Of a DNA stretch of 64,000 bases, positions 20,015 to 30,397 are shown piece after piece (within the stretch, counting starts at the first letter, position 1; the number at the start of each line of letters is the position of its first letter). Location: NCBI RefSeq assembly GCF_902753875.1, contig NZ_CADDTS010000048.1, positions 269,206-333,205 on the forward strand, given 5' to 3'. A program made the position numbers and the translations under genes. The notes below the pieces were generated by a model. It ran no database searches. It saw nothing but the letters and a program-made list of their open reading frames with translations, and had not been told where the DNA came from. Source of the stretch: Acinetobacter bouvetii. GTDB lineage: Bacteria > Pseudomonadota > Gammaproteobacteria > Pseudomonadales > Moraxellaceae.

Positions 20015-20389
20015 ATGAATCACCCTGCAGAATTAAAGTACGCTAGTACTCACGAATGGGTCAAAGTTGAAGGTGATCTGGTTATTACCGGTATTTCCGA
20101 CCATGCACAGGACGCTTTGGGTGATCTGGTGTATGTAGAGGCCCCTGAAGTGGGTCAGCACATTACTGCCGGTGAACAGGCAGGTGTAGTCGAGTCAGTT
20201 AAAACCGCTTCTGACATTCATGCCCCTGTTTCAGGTGAAGTGGTTGAAGTCAATTCAGCACTTGAAGATGACCCGGATTTTGTTAATGATGATCCTTATG
20301 GCAAGGGATGGATTTATAAAATTAAACCAGACAACATGGCTGATGTAGAAAAACTCCTTTCTAGCAGCGAATATGAAGCTGGTTTATAA
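20015..20389 (+). CDS. gcvH: Glycine cleavage system H protein
   Basis: This 124-residue lipoyl carrier shuttles the aminomethyl group between the P, T and L proteins of glycine cleavage. The lipoylated lysine is K63 in [14 protein letters not shown]. The opening [13 protein letters not shown] and the closing [13 protein letters not shown] are typical. AAAGGAG at 20002-20008 fixes the start at 20015; an upstream TTG reading is not needed. No gcvT or gcvP lies nearby, so it is a stand-alone copy here. A terminator follows directly. Confidence 0.95.
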   Translation: MNHPAELKYASTHEWVKVEGDLVITGISDHAQDALGDLVYVEAPEVGQHITAGEQAGVVESVKTASDIHAPVSGEVVEVNSALEDDPDFVNDDPYGKGWIYKIKPDNMADVEKLLSSSEYEAGL

Positions 20390-20409
20390 TTCAGCTTCAT
20401 CTTAAAAAA

Positions 20410-20438
20410 AATCAGTCTTTAGGGCTGATTTTTTTATT
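20410..20438 (+). terminator. Terminator of gcvH
   Basis: AATCAGTC (20410-20417) pairs with GGCTGATT (20423-20430) with one G-U pair, followed by a T-run to about 20435. Confidence 0.8.
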
Positions 20439-20550
20439 TTAGAGGATACCTTACAATGAAAATCCATCAAAAAAAGACCATAAATCGTCATCTCTTTTTA
20501 TTGATCACCGCAAGTCAGTATATTTTTTAAAATAAATATTTAGATAAAAA

Positions 20551-20582
20551 ATAGGCATTAACCGCTCTTGGTTAATGCCTAT
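20551..20582 (-). terminator. Terminator of pilU
   Basis: A perfect 13-bp stem, ATAGGCATTAACC (20551-20563) with GGTTAATGCCTAT (20570-20582), has a six-base loop. On the minus strand it is followed by a T-run (the A-run at 20546-20550). Confidence 0.82.
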
Positions 20583-20610
20583 CATGCAGTAATACAAACT
20601 TGACTCTGAA

Positions 20611-21810
20611 TTAGGTTGTTGCTTGTTCGTTCTGCTGTGCCTCGTTTTCTTCTGAGGTCTTATCCTGCACCATACTGAAAGATGCAGCTGAACCTGGAAC
20701 CGCATCATCTTGCCGGTTACTCTTCAATTTGATCTGTAAGCGTAATTCATTCATAGAGTCTGCATTACGTAAGGCTTCTTCATAGCTGATTGCGCCTTCA
20801 TTATATAGTTCGTATAAAGCCTGATCGAATGTTTGCATTCCCAGCTCACGGGATTTTTTCATGATTTCTTTGAGTTCATGAAATTGGCCTTTCAGAATAT
20901 TATCGCCAATCAAGGGTGTATTCAGCAGAATTTCAATCGCCGCACGACGGCCACGACCATCTTGGGTGCGTACCAAACGCTGGGAAATAATAGCTTTCAT
21001 ATTTGAAGACAAGTCCATCAATAATTGATTGCGTCGCTCTTCTGGGAAAAAGTTAATGATGCGATCCAGCGCTTGATTGGCATTGTTTGCATGTAACGTA
21101 CCTAAACATAGATGTCCGGTTTCAGCAAAGGCAATGGCATGCTCCATGGTTTCAGTATCCCGGATTTCACCAATCAAAATGACATCCGGTGCCTGACGCA
21201 AGGTATTTTTTAAAGCATTGTGCCATGAATGGCTATCCACACCCACTTCACGGTGCGTAATCATCGATTTTTTGTGTTTATGCACATACTCAACCGGGTC
21301 TTCAACGGTAATGATATGCCCGGCAGAATTTTCATTACGATGATCAATCATGGCGGCTAAAGAGGTCGACTTACCGGAACCGGTCGCACCCACCACCAAA
21401 ACCAGGCCACGTTTTGCCATCATCACATCTTTTAAGGTTTCCGGCAGTTTTAGCTGGGCAAAATTTGGAATCTCGGCGGTAATGGTTCGGATGACCATAC
21501 CCACTTGTAATTGCTGCTGAAAGACATTAATCCGGAAACGCGAAACATTGGGTACACTGATGGCAAAATTACATTCCAGTTCGGTTTCAAATTCCTGACG
21601 CTGTTTTTCATTCATCAAACTATAGGCAAATAACTTGGTTTTATCCGCCGTGAGTGCCTGTTGTCCAATCGGTTTCATTAAGCCTTGATGTTTGATGCTG
21701 GGCGGAAAATCGGCGGAAATAAATAAATCCGAACCTCCATATTCGACCACCTTGGTCAGCATGTGAAATATGATTTTACGCGCTTCTTCCAATAGCTCTA
21801 AAGTATACAT
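20611..21810 (-). CDS. pilU: Type IV pilus retraction ATPase PilU
   Basis: This 399-residue hexameric AAA-type secretion ATPase helps PilT retract type IV pili in twitching and DNA uptake. Walker A is GATGSGKST, the Asp box begins TVEDPVEYVHKHK, Walker B is DVILIGEIRD, and the His box is TGHLCLGTLHANN. The opening EYGGSDLFISADFPPSIK and the closing DSMNELRLQIKL follow PilU rather than PilT. The last 40 residues are a Gln/Glu/Ala-rich tail. The ATG at 21810 follows GGGGAA. No pilT is adjacent, although the two are often paired. Confidence 0.88.
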   Translation of the reverse strand: MYTLELLEEARKIIFHMLTKVVEYGGSDLFISADFPPSIKHQGLMKPIGQQALTADKTKLFAYSLMNEKQRQEFETELECNFAISVPNVSRFRINVFQQQLQVGMVIRTITAEIPNFAQLKLPETLKDVMMAKRGLVLVVGATGSGKSTSLAAMIDHRNENSAGHIITVEDPVEYVHKHKKSMITHREVGVDSHSWHNALKNTLRQAPDVILIGEIRDTETMEHAIAFAETGHLCLGTLHANNANQALDRIINFFPEERRNQLLMDLSSNMKAIISQRLVRTQDGRGRRAAIEILLNTPLIGDNILKGQFHELKEIMKKSRELGMQTFDQALYELYNEGAISYEEALRNADSMNELRLQIKLKSNRQDDAVPGSAASFSMVQDKTSEENEAQQNEQATT

Positions 21811-22050
21811 ATGTTCCCCATTTAAAATTGTCTGCAATACCAATCAATAGCCAGAACAAGTGAATTAGTATTTATTAAACAATAAGTTATTATTTAAAAT
21901 GTATACTCAACATTGTGCATAAATCCATCCTTTGGCTCAAATCTATAAGTTTTAATTGGTTATAAAAAATTGCAAATATTGCATACTACGTCATAAAAAT
22001 ATTGTTGCAAATTTAATCAATCAGCAAAAATCAGATAAATTGCAAAATAA

Positions 22051-22070
22051 AACCCCTTGTTCAAGAGGTT
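22051..22070 (-). terminator. Terminator of aroG
   Basis: AACCCCTT (22051-22058) pairs with AAGAGGTT (22063-22070) with one wobble pair. On the minus strand it is followed by TTTTATTTT. The rest of the pilU-aroG gap, up to 21810, shows only AT-rich sequence that should hold the pilU promoter. Confidence 0.65.
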
Positions 22071-22101
22071 TTATTCAAATCAGGAAGATATTTAAAAAGA
22101 A

Positions 22102-23163
22102 TTAAGCACTACGTTTTAATTCAGAAACACGTAGTTGCTCAGCCATCTCGATCAGCAATTGCTGGGTTTTATCCCAACCTAAACAGCCATCCGTGACTGA
22201 CTGACCATAAGTCATCTCACAGGAAATTTTTTGCTGTCCATCAACCAGATGACTTTCTAGCATTACACCACGAACATGGGTCTGCATACGTTCAGCGATA
22301 ATGCAACGCAACACTTCAGGTTGTAAAAGCGGATTTTTATGGCTATTACCGTGACTGCAATCAATCACCAAAGCCGGTAATTCCCCTTTCATTTTTTCTT
22401 TGATCTTTTCAATTTCAGCCAATTGATAATTTGGACCTGAATTTGCACCACGTAAAATCAAATGGGCCTTTGGGTTTCCTTGCGATTCTAAAATACACGG
22501 TAAGCCAGATTGGCCCAGACCTAAGAATTGATGCGGATGGGATGCGGACTGAATGGCATCCAATGCAATTTGAATTGAACCATCGGTGCCATTTTTGAAA
22601 CCAATGCTATAAGGCATATGGCTAGAGATTTCACGGTGAATCTGCGACTCGCTGGTGCGTGCTCCAATGGCACCCCAAGCCAGTAAATCATCAAAATACC
22701 CGGTCGCCATTGGGCTTAAAATTTCCGATGCAATCGGCAAGCCCATTTCAATAATTTGCAGGTAGAGCTCGCGTGATTTTTCCAGGCCCAATTGCATATT
22801 GGATGAACCGTCTAAATTGGGGTCGTACAAGAAACCTTTCCAACCGATGGTGGTACGTGGTTTTTCAATGTAGGCACGCATGACCAGGAAAATTTGATCT
22901 TCGACCTGGCTTTGGAGTTGTTGTAATTTTTGTGCATATTCGAGTGCAGATACCGGGTCATGAATTGAACATGGGCCGGTGATTACCATCAGACGATGGT
23001 CCTTGCCTGCTAATATATTTTGAATGGTTTGACGTTGCTCGGCAATTTGTTCAGCCAATCGGGCAGATAAAGGCAATTGCGCCTTTAATTGATGCGGCAA
23101 ACTTAGAATTGTTTCTTTTGCAGTTGTTTGATTGTGTTGTAAAGCAGTATTGAGAGCATTCAT
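22102..23163 (-). CDS. aroG: 3-deoxy-7-phosphoheptulonate (DAHP) synthase, type I
   Basis: This 353-residue enzyme makes the first step of the shikimate pathway from phosphoenolpyruvate and erythrose-4-phosphate. Family motifs are ITGPCSIHDP, MRAYIEKPRTTIGWKGF, IGARTSESQIHR, GFKNGTDGS, LRGANSGPNY and DCSHGNSHK. The type I AroFGH group is feedback-inhibited by one aromatic amino acid; which one cannot be read safely here. AGGAAAG sits seven bases before the ATG. The long 5' region has a 31-codon aromatic-rich leader ORF and several hairpins, so expression is likely tied to aromatic amino acid supply. Confidence 0.95.
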   Translation of the reverse strand: MNALNTALQHNQTTAKETILSLPHQLKAQLPLSARLAEQIAEQRQTIQNILAGKDHRLMVITGPCSIHDPVSALEYAQKLQQLQSQVEDQIFLVMRAYIEKPRTTIGWKGFLYDPNLDGSSNMQLGLEKSRELYLQIIEMGLPIASEILSPMATGYFDDLLAWGAIGARTSESQIHREISSHMPYSIGFKNGTDGSIQIALDAIQSASHPHQFLGLGQSGLPCILESQGNPKAHLILRGANSGPNYQLAEIEKIKEKMKGELPALVIDCSHGNSHKNPLLQPEVLRCIIAERMQTHVRGVMLESHLVDGQQKISCEMTYGQSVTDGCLGWDKTQQLLIEMAEQLRVSELKRSA

Positions 23164-23175
23164 TGGTCTTTCCTG

Positions 23176-23193
23176 TGGACTTCAATCAGTCCA
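23176..23193 (-). promoter_or_regulatory. Hairpin between leader ORF and aroG
   Basis: On the minus strand TGGACT (23193-23188) and AGTCCA (23181-23176) form a perfect six-bp stem with loop GATTGA. It ends two bases before the AGGA of aroG (23174-23171). No U-run follows, so it would act on translation start rather than on termination. Confidence 0.5.
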
Positions 23194-23198
23194 ATCTT

Positions 23199-23294
23199 TT
23201 ATTTGAGCGTTATGGGTCTAGTGGATTGCGTCATAAGTTGACTAAAGTAAAACCAATAAAAGTTGCTAAAGTATGCGTAGTTTAATGTTTTCAT
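23199..23294 (-). CDS. Aromatic-rich leader peptide of aroG
   Basis: This 31-codon ORF starts at ATG 23294-23292, with GGAG (23305-23302) seven bases upstream, and ends with TAA 35 bases before aroG. Nine residues are aromatic: Y6, Y8, F9 and the unbroken run FYWFYF at 12-17, so it contains Phe, Tyr and Trp codons. Such runs are the mark of attenuation leader peptides like those of phe and trp operons, whose translation reports the charged tRNA level. Its place in front of the first enzyme of aromatic synthesis fits exactly. It lies after, not before, the U-tract hairpin at 23329-23360, so its effect is more likely on aroG translation or on Rho than on that terminator. The ORF is too short for ordinary gene calling. 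Confidence 0.8.
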   Translation of the reverse strand: MKTLNYAYFSNFYWFYFSQLMTQSTRPITLK

Positions 23295-23328
23295 GGTATG
23301 GCTCCAAAAATGTGTAAAAAAATAAAGT

Positions 23329-23392
23329 AAAAAAAAACCTGATCAGGGTTGCCGATCAGGTAGTAACTTGGTGGGCAACCATTTTCTTGCCC
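23329..23392 (-). promoter_or_regulatory. Attenuator-like nested hairpins with intrinsic terminator, aroG 5' region
   Basis: On the minus strand four segments can pair in alternative ways. Segment 1 GGGCAA (23392-23387) pairs with TTGCCC (23378-23373). Segment 2 GGTTGCC (23380-23374) pairs with GGCAACC (23353-23347). Segment 3 CCTGATC (23360-23354) pairs with segment 4 GATCAGG (23344-23338), followed by nine T (23337-23329). The last is a strong terminator, and the 2:3 pairing would exclude it by topology. This is the 1:2, 2:3, 3:4 layout of an attenuator. A 14-codon ORF from 23400 runs over segments 1 and 2 but has no ribosome site and no aromatic codons. Confidence 0.65.
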
Positions 23393-23403
23393 GAACGCAT
23401 TCA

Positions 23404-23422
23404 GGCAATTATCTAAATTGCC
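23404..23422 (-). promoter_or_regulatory. First hairpin of the aroG leader RNA
   Basis: GGCAATT (23422-23416) and AATTGCC (23410-23404) form a perfect seven-bp stem with a five-base loop, directly upstream of the attenuator-like segments. TATTAT at 23432-23427 on the minus strand may be a -10 box, but no good -35 is visible. Confidence 0.4.
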
Positions 23423-23803
23423 AAAAATAATAAGTTGCGTTTGAGAGTACAGGTTGCTTCAACATCTTTATTTCTTCAAAAAAAGTATCTGTCTGAAAGT
23501 TAAAATACGCTGTATTCAACGATTTGACAATAGTTTTATACAAAATAAAAATACATCAATCAGTAAACTTTTACTTATATATCTTGCTCAGCAAAAATGG
23601 CTGAAATTTGACCTTTTGCAAAAAATACTTAAAATAGTGGACATTCCCCTCTTTTTTCTTTCGAGTTATACGCCAATGAAGTAAGTCCTTTTTTTCATCA
23701 ATTTATATTTTATTTTTTGATGTGCAAAATAGGCTGATTGCTTCTGCGTTCATATTTATCTCTGTTTTTTCTATTTTGTGCATCCTGTTTTTATGAGGTT
23801 CTT
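23423..23803. other. Gap between aroG leader and ABC-F remnant
   Basis: No gene is seen. A 76-codon open frame on the plus strand (23454-23684) is low-complexity, has no ribosome site and resembles nothing recognised. The gap should contain the outward promoters of aroG and of the former ABC-F gene. Confidence 0.4.
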
Positions 23804-25395
23804 ATGACTCAGCAGGCATGTGTAGTTTCTCAACTCAGCGTCGAGTTTCCCCACAAAACCCTTTTTCAGCAGCTTAAATTTACCCTACCTGCCCAGCAAA
23901 ATTCTGCGCTCATTGGTCGAAATGGGCAGGGAAAATCGGTTCTGATGCAGATTTTGCATCAGTCTTCTCCACATTTTCCATTGAACGGTGAAATTGCCTG
24001 GCAAATGCCGCATGCGTATTTACCGCAGTTACAACGACTGGATGGAGAAAATATTGCTCAGGCTTTAGATGTGGAACGGCAGCATCTGGCTTTTCAACGT
24101 ATAGAAGAAGGCACAGCCGAACTTGAAGACTATGAAAGCGTGGAAAATGGCTGGCATTTACCGCCCTTGTGGCAAATGCAATACAACAGGCAGATCTACC
24201 GGTAGATCTGGATTTTCCGGTTTCACAATTGAGCGAAGGGCAAAAAACCAAACTGGCACTCTGTCGCCTGTTTTTATTGAAGGATCATTACCTACTCCTG
24301 GATGAACCCAGTAATCATTTAGACAACAGGTCCAGAGATTGGCTGATGTCCTGTTTAAAACAGCATCCTGCCGGAGCCTTGGTCATTAGTCATGATCGGG
24401 CTTTGCTGGATGAAATGCAGCATATTTATGCCTTGAACGAACATGGCCTGTCCCACTATACGGGCAATTACAGCCACTATGTTGAGCAAATGCAATTACA
24501 GACAGAAGCCCTACAACAAGCGCTTCAGCAAGATCAGCGTGAATTGAAGCAGCTGAAACATCAGCAGCAGTAAAATCTGATTAAGGCACAAAAAAGGCAG
24601 CGTAGCGGTAATCAATTACGTGATTCGAATTCTCAAGCCAAAATTCTGCTCGACTTTAAAAAGGAATAGGCTGGTCAAAGTCTTTCTGCGCTGAAACAGC
24701 AACAGAACCGGCAAATCAGCAGTGCCAATGATGCAGTGAAAGACAAACAAATTCGGCTGGAAACGGTGAAACCACAGCAATTACATTTTTTTAATCGTAG
24801 TATCAAAAGTAGTGAAATTTTAAGAAACAATCAATTGGTTTTGGCACACGGTTCCCGTCAAAAAATCAGTTTTGCCTTAAAGGCCGGCGAAAAAATTCAT
24901 CTGCAAGGTGAAAATGGCGTGGGCAAATCAAGTCTGTTGAAACTGCTTGCTCAGCATTCACTGTTACAAACTCCTGAAATCTTATTTTCTGGGTGCAGTT
25001 TTTATCTGGATCAAAATTTCAGTTTTTTGAAAGCTGAACTGAATGCTGTAGAAAATCTCAAGGCCGCCAATGCATCGGTCAGTGACGTGGAATGGCGCAA
25101 TTTACTGGGTCAACTGCGTATACGCGGCGAAAAGTCACAAATACCACTGGGTCAGCTCAGTGGCGGTGAACAATTGAAAGTTGCCTTATTGGCCATCAGT
25201 CAATCTGCCACTGTTTATGATTTATTGTTACTCGATGAACCTGAAAATCATTTGGATATTGAATCGAGGGATATTTTGGCTCAAGCGATTGCTGAATATA
25301 AGGGTGCTGTCATTCTGGTGTCCCATGACCGACGTTTTATTGAAGATTGTAAAATCACCGATTCATTTCAACTCGGTCACCGGGCTGAACGATAG
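23804..25395 (+). pseudogene. Decayed ABC-F family ATPase
   Basis: The parts of one ABC-F protein (two ATPase domains, no membrane part) can be read across breaks. Domain 1 has Walker A IGRNGQGKS in the first frame. After a one-base deletion near 24160-24166 the second frame has the signature LSEGQKTKLALC and Walker B HYLLLDEPSNHLD. A TAA at 24571 and a TAG at 24667 interrupt the linker in frame. Domain 2 follows with LQGENGVGKSSLL, LSGGEQLKVALL and LLLLDEPENHLDIES. ABC-F proteins act on ribosomes in translation or antibiotic protection. One frameshift and two stops make a working product unlikely. ATG 23804 was the probable start. Confidence 0.85.
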
Positions 25396-25541
25396 TGCTG
25401 CACCTATGAGGCTTCTCTCTGGCCAATATAAGCATTTAGTTTGAAAATTGGCAAAAATACAGCACGCCTGCGCAATTAACCGCTAGAATGCTGTTCATGC
25501 CGATGGCTTGATTTGTTTTACATTTAATGAAGGATGTATTC

Positions 25542-26762
25542 ATGTTCCAACATGTTGATACTTATGCAGGTGATCCAATTCTTTCGCTGATGGAAGAATT
25601 TGGTAAAGATGAACGCACACAAAAAGTGAATTTGAGTATTGGACTTTATTACAATGAAGACAATATTGTGCCTCAATTAGATGCCGTTAAAGCTGCCTAT
25701 AAAAACATTGAATCAAGCAATGATAAGGTCAAACTTTATTTGCCCATGGATGGTTTGAAGTCTTATAACCAGGCCACTCAGGCCTTGGTTTTGGGTGCAG
25801 ACAGTCCTGCTCGACGCGACGGCCGTGCGGTAACCATTCAAACTTTAGGCGGTTCTGGTGCGCTGAAAGTCGGTGCTGATTTCTTAAAGAAATATTTTCC
25901 GGAATCCGATGTCTGGGTCAGCCAGCCAACCTGGGAAAACCACATTGCCATTTTTAATGGTGCGGGTATTCATTCACACTTCTACCCTTATTTTGATGCA
26001 GCAAGCAACGGCGTGAATGTACCAGCGATGCTGGAAAAATTAAACCAGCTTCCGGCAAAAAGTATTGTGTTATTACATCCTTGTTGCCATAACCCGACCG
26101 GTGCAGATTTAACGCCTGCGGAATGGGACCAAGTGATTGCTGTATTGCAAAAGCAGGATCTGATTCCTTTCCTCGACATTGCTTACCAGGGTTTTGGTCA
26201 AGGGCTTGAAGAAGATGCTTACGCGATTCGTGCTTTAGATCAAGCTGGAATGAATTTTATTGTCAGCAACTCATTCTCTAAAATTTTCTCGCTGTATGGT
26301 GAACGTGTGGGCGGTCTGACTTTTGTCTGTGATGATCAAGCCACTGCACAAAAGGTCTTGGGTCAGTTAAAAGCGACTGTGCGTCGTATTTACTCTAGTC
26401 CGGCAACTACAGGGGCACTGTTGGTCGACAATGTGCTGCATGATGAGAAGCTTACAGCGATGTGGCAAGCTGAACTGCAAGACATGCGTGAACGGATTAT
26501 TAAAATGCGTCACCTTTTAAAAGATAAGCTCACTCAGGCTTTACCTGAACGTGATTTTAGCTATCTGGTGAAACAGCAAGGCATGTTTAGTTATACTGGT
26601 TTAAGCGCTGAACAGGTGGATATTTTAAAAGATCAATATGGTATCTATCTGGTACGTAGTGGCCGTATGTGCGCTGCTGGCCTTAATTTAAGCAATATTG
26701 ATTATGTGGCTGAATCCATGGCCGCAGTGATCAAGGAAACAGAAATCAAAGCAACAGCTTAA
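25542..26762 (+). CDS. tyrB: Aromatic/aspartate aminotransferase
   Basis: This class I PLP aminotransferase of about 406 residues converts aromatic 2-oxo acids or oxaloacetate with glutamate to the amino acids. The PLP lysine is in [29 protein letters not shown] and the C-terminal [13 protein letters not shown] (substrate arginine) are typical of the TyrB/AspC group. GAAGGA before the ATG at 25542 supports this start; an ATG at 25527 lacks a site. TyrB and AspC are hard to separate by eye, so the symbol is tentative. It lies one decayed gene away from aroG but on the other strand. Confidence 0.85.
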   Translation: MFQHVDTYAGDPILSLMEEFGKDERTQKVNLSIGLYYNEDNIVPQLDAVKAAYKNIESSNDKVKLYLPMDGLKSYNQATQALVLGADSPARRDGRAVTIQTLGGSGALKVGADFLKKYFPESDVWVSQPTWENHIAIFNGAGIHSHFYPYFDAASNGVNVPAMLEKLNQLPAKSIVLLHPCCHNPTGADLTPAEWDQVIAVLQKQDLIPFLDIAYQGFGQGLEEDAYAIRALDQAGMNFIVSNSFSKIFSLYGERVGGLTFVCDDQATAQKVLGQLKATVRRIYSSPATTGALLVDNVLHDEKLTAMWQAELQDMRERIIKMRHLLKDKLTQALPERDFSYLVKQQGMFSYTGLSAEQVDILKDQYGIYLVRSGRMCAAGLNLSNIDYVAESMAAVIKETEIKATA

Positions 26763-26773
26763 TTTTGCCAAAT

Positions 26774-26800
26774 AAAAAACGGGCGATCTGCCCGTTTTTT
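26774..26800. terminator. Bidirectional terminator between tyrB and frmA
   Basis: AAAAAACGGGC (26774-26784) and GCCCGTTTTTT (26790-26800) form a perfect stem with a GATCT loop, between converging genes. Confidence 0.9.
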
Positions 26801-26833
26801 ATTTTCATGGAAGCTTAATCTTCAAATGGAAAA

Positions 26834-28003
<1,170 letters not shown>

Positions 28004-28071
28004 TTATTGTCAGATTCAACCTATAACATGGTGATAATATGTACTTATAACTTTATGACTTCATAACAATT

Positions 28072-29631
28072 ATGCAGATTACACCATACATGCATGCTGT
28101 CATGTTTGCTTTTATACTTTTTACAATGACGGGGTGCATTTTGTCGAAGAATGAATCACAAAAGCAGTCTCCCATTCAGGTTCATGCTGAACACTGGTTA
28201 AACGGTTCAAATGTCGATACACAATTAAATCAGGGGTTAACGGCTTATCTGGCGCTGGATGATGCCTTTATCAGTATCGCCTCACGACTGCATCTGATTA
28301 ATAAGGCACAACATAATCTCGATTTGCAATATTACATTTGGGAAGATGATTCAATCGGTCAACTGATGCTGGCAGAACTGCTCAAAGCTGCTGATCGCGG
28401 GGTCAAAGTTCGTTTATTGATTGATGATCAAAATGGTTCTCAACTCGATGCGACCTTAAAACAATTGGCTCAGCATCCCAATTTTGAAATTAAAATCTTC
28501 AATCCATATACCTTTAGATTTAGATCATTGCGTATGTTTGATTATGTGTTCCGTTTTAATCAAATCAATCACCGTATGCACAATAAGCTGATTATTGCCG
28601 ATGGTGCCATTGCGGTGACTGGTGGACGCAATATCAGCCGTGAATATTTTGAAGCCAGTGACAATTTCCAGTTTACCGATATGGATATTTTGTTCTACGG
28701 CACGGCTGTGCATCAGGCCAATCAGGTCTTTCATCAGTTCTGGAATAATGATTTAAGTTATTCAGTGCCACAGCTTTTGGGTAACAGCAAACCTGGACAG
28801 CTCTCCAAATTACGCAAATATTATGAACTGACTGCACTGCAAAAAGATCAGTTAAAAAGACGAATTGAATTTGCAGAAAAACAGGTCAATGAACATTTAA
28901 ATGACCGTCCTATCAACTGGGCAAAAGCATATTTTGTAGCCGATTCTCCGGAGAAAATTCGCGGTCAGGCCAGTCAGGATCAACTGATTTATCGACAAAT
29001 CTTCAAGATTATGGGGGAACCAAAACAGCACATGGAGCTGGTTTCCGCCTATTTTGTTCCGACCCGCAAAGGCACGGATTATTTAGCCAAACTGGCGAAC
29101 AATAAAGTCAAAGTCCGGGTATTGACCAATTCATTTCTAGCCAATGATGTACCATTGGTGCATGCTTTTTATAAAAAATACCGTCATGATTTACTGCAAA
29201 GTGGCGTAAAACTGTACGAGTTTAAACCCTATATCGAGCGCAATAAGCGTACCTGGTATGAAGTAGTCACCGGCAACGTGATTCCTGCCAAAGGTAAAAA
29301 TGCGTCCAGTTTGCATGCCAAATTTTTTGATATTGATGGCATGGTGTTTATTGGTTCATTTAATTTTGACCCGCGTTCTGCCAACTTAAACAGCGAAGTG
29401 GGCTTGGTGGTTGAATCTGATATTTTACAAAATCAGATTTCAACCTCGCTGGACAAATATTTACCGCAGATTGCCTATGAACTCAAACTCAACCCACAGG
29501 GTGAAGTCATTTGGCTGGATCATCGTAAAGATGGTACTACTATTGAATATTTACATGATCCCGAAACGACCAGATTCCAGCGTTTTAGTACAAAAATTGT
29601 TTCATACTTCCCAATTGAATGGATGATGTAA
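28072..29631 (+). CDS. Phospholipase D family lipoprotein, ClsC-like
   Basis: This 519-residue protein starts with a lipoprotein signal (hydrophobic stretch, then the lipobox MTGC with Cys at about 23). It has two HKD motifs of the phospholipase D superfamily: HNKLIIADGAIAVTGGRN and HAKFFDIDGMVFIGSFNFDPRS. The layout matches cardiolipin synthase C (YmdC), which joins phosphatidyl groups from two phospholipids. A lipid anchor at the envelope is inferred from the lipobox. It converges with the methyltransferase gene, only seven bases apart. Confidence 0.85.
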   Translation: MQITPYMHAVMFAFILFTMTGCILSKNESQKQSPIQVHAEHWLNGSNVDTQLNQGLTAYLALDDAFISIASRLHLINKAQHNLDLQYYIWEDDSIGQLMLAELLKAADRGVKVRLLIDDQNGSQLDATLKQLAQHPNFEIKIFNPYTFRFRSLRMFDYVFRFNQINHRMHNKLIIADGAIAVTGGRNISREYFEASDNFQFTDMDILFYGTAVHQANQVFHQFWNNDLSYSVPQLLGNSKPGQLSKLRKYYELTALQKDQLKRRIEFAEKQVNEHLNDRPINWAKAYFVADSPEKIRGQASQDQLIYRQIFKIMGEPKQHMELVSAYFVPTRKGTDYLAKLANNKVKVRVLTNSFLANDVPLVHAFYKKYRHDLLQSGVKLYEFKPYIERNKRTWYEVVTGNVIPAKGKNASSLHAKFFDIDGMVFIGSFNFDPRSANLNSEVGLVVESDILQNQISTSLDKYLPQIAYELKLNPQGEVIWLDHRKDGTTIEYLHDPETTRFQRFSTKIVSYFPIEWMM

Positions 29632-29638
29632 TGACATG

Positions 29639-30253
29639 TTAATGACATTGAAATAGGCACAGACCTTTTATTTCCAATGGAAGCTCAACATGGAATCCGG
29701 ACTGTTGTAAACATTGTATATGCTCGTCTTTAGACATATAGAGATCTGGATTCGTCATAGCGCCTTCGGCATACAAATGGTCACAGACCAAATAGCAGGC
29801 ACCGGCTTTGAGCAGCTTGTTTTTGACGATTTTATGAAAATCCAGTGCATAAGCTTTATGGCGTAATTCATGTAATGCTTGGTGGATGATGACCAGATCA
29901 TATTGGGCTAATGCATCTGCCCAGCCTGTCTGTTTAAAATCTCCCACCCTATAATCAGCTCGTTCCAGCTCATGAGTGAGCAACTTACTTCTAGATAGCT
30001 TATGCATGGCTTCGGAAAAATCAAAGGCGCTATAGTGAATATCAGGACATCGTCCTAATACATGTTTCGCCAGATCTCCCGGACCTGAACCAATTTCCAG
30101 TATTTCTACGCGTTGTTGTTGCTGGATCAACGTCGCATAATAATCAAAAAATTGGACTCGCCAGGGTCTTTTCAGATTGACTTCGTTGGCCCACTGCGCT
30201 GCATCATCAGGATTTCTCAGATTGATTGGGCTAAGGACTTCTTTTATGCACAT
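29639..30253 (-). CDS. Class I SAM-dependent methyltransferase
   Basis: This 204-residue protein has motif I ILEIGSGPGDLAKHVLG, the acidic strand around YSAFDFSEAMHKLS, and the motif IV-like YDLVIIHQALHEL. This is a full Rossmann-type methyltransferase domain with little else. The substrate cannot be inferred. No ubiE- or bioC-specific pattern is clear, and the gene stands alone. Confidence 0.8.
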   Translation of the reverse strand: MCIKEVLSPINLRNPDDAAQWANEVNLKRPWRVQFFDYYATLIQQQQRVEILEIGSGPGDLAKHVLGRCPDIHYSAFDFSEAMHKLSRSKLLTHELERADYRVGDFKQTGWADALAQYDLVIIHQALHELRHKAYALDFHKIVKNKLLKAGACYLVCDHLYAEGAMTNPDLYMSKDEHIQCLQQSGFHVELPLEIKGLCLFQCH

Positions 30254-30397
30254 TTTTTATTGAGTTATAGTGAGTTGAATAGTATTTATACAAAATTTCG
30301 ATCAATCCCTGCAAATGTTTTACTCCCACCTTGCTTTGCTTTAACATTCCACTTTTCGAGTATTTAACTCACTCTCTCCCGATCGTGACCTTCTGCA

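Noticed and set aside
23329..23422. T-box or classical metabolite riboswitch in front of aroG
   Set aside because: No T-box sequence or specifier loop is visible, and T-box control of aroG is not expected in gammaproteobacteria. Short alternative hairpins explain the pattern.
23454..23684. 76-codon open frame between aroG and the ABC-F remnant
   Set aside because: It has low complexity, no ribosome site and no recognisable domain, and the region must contain divergent promoters.
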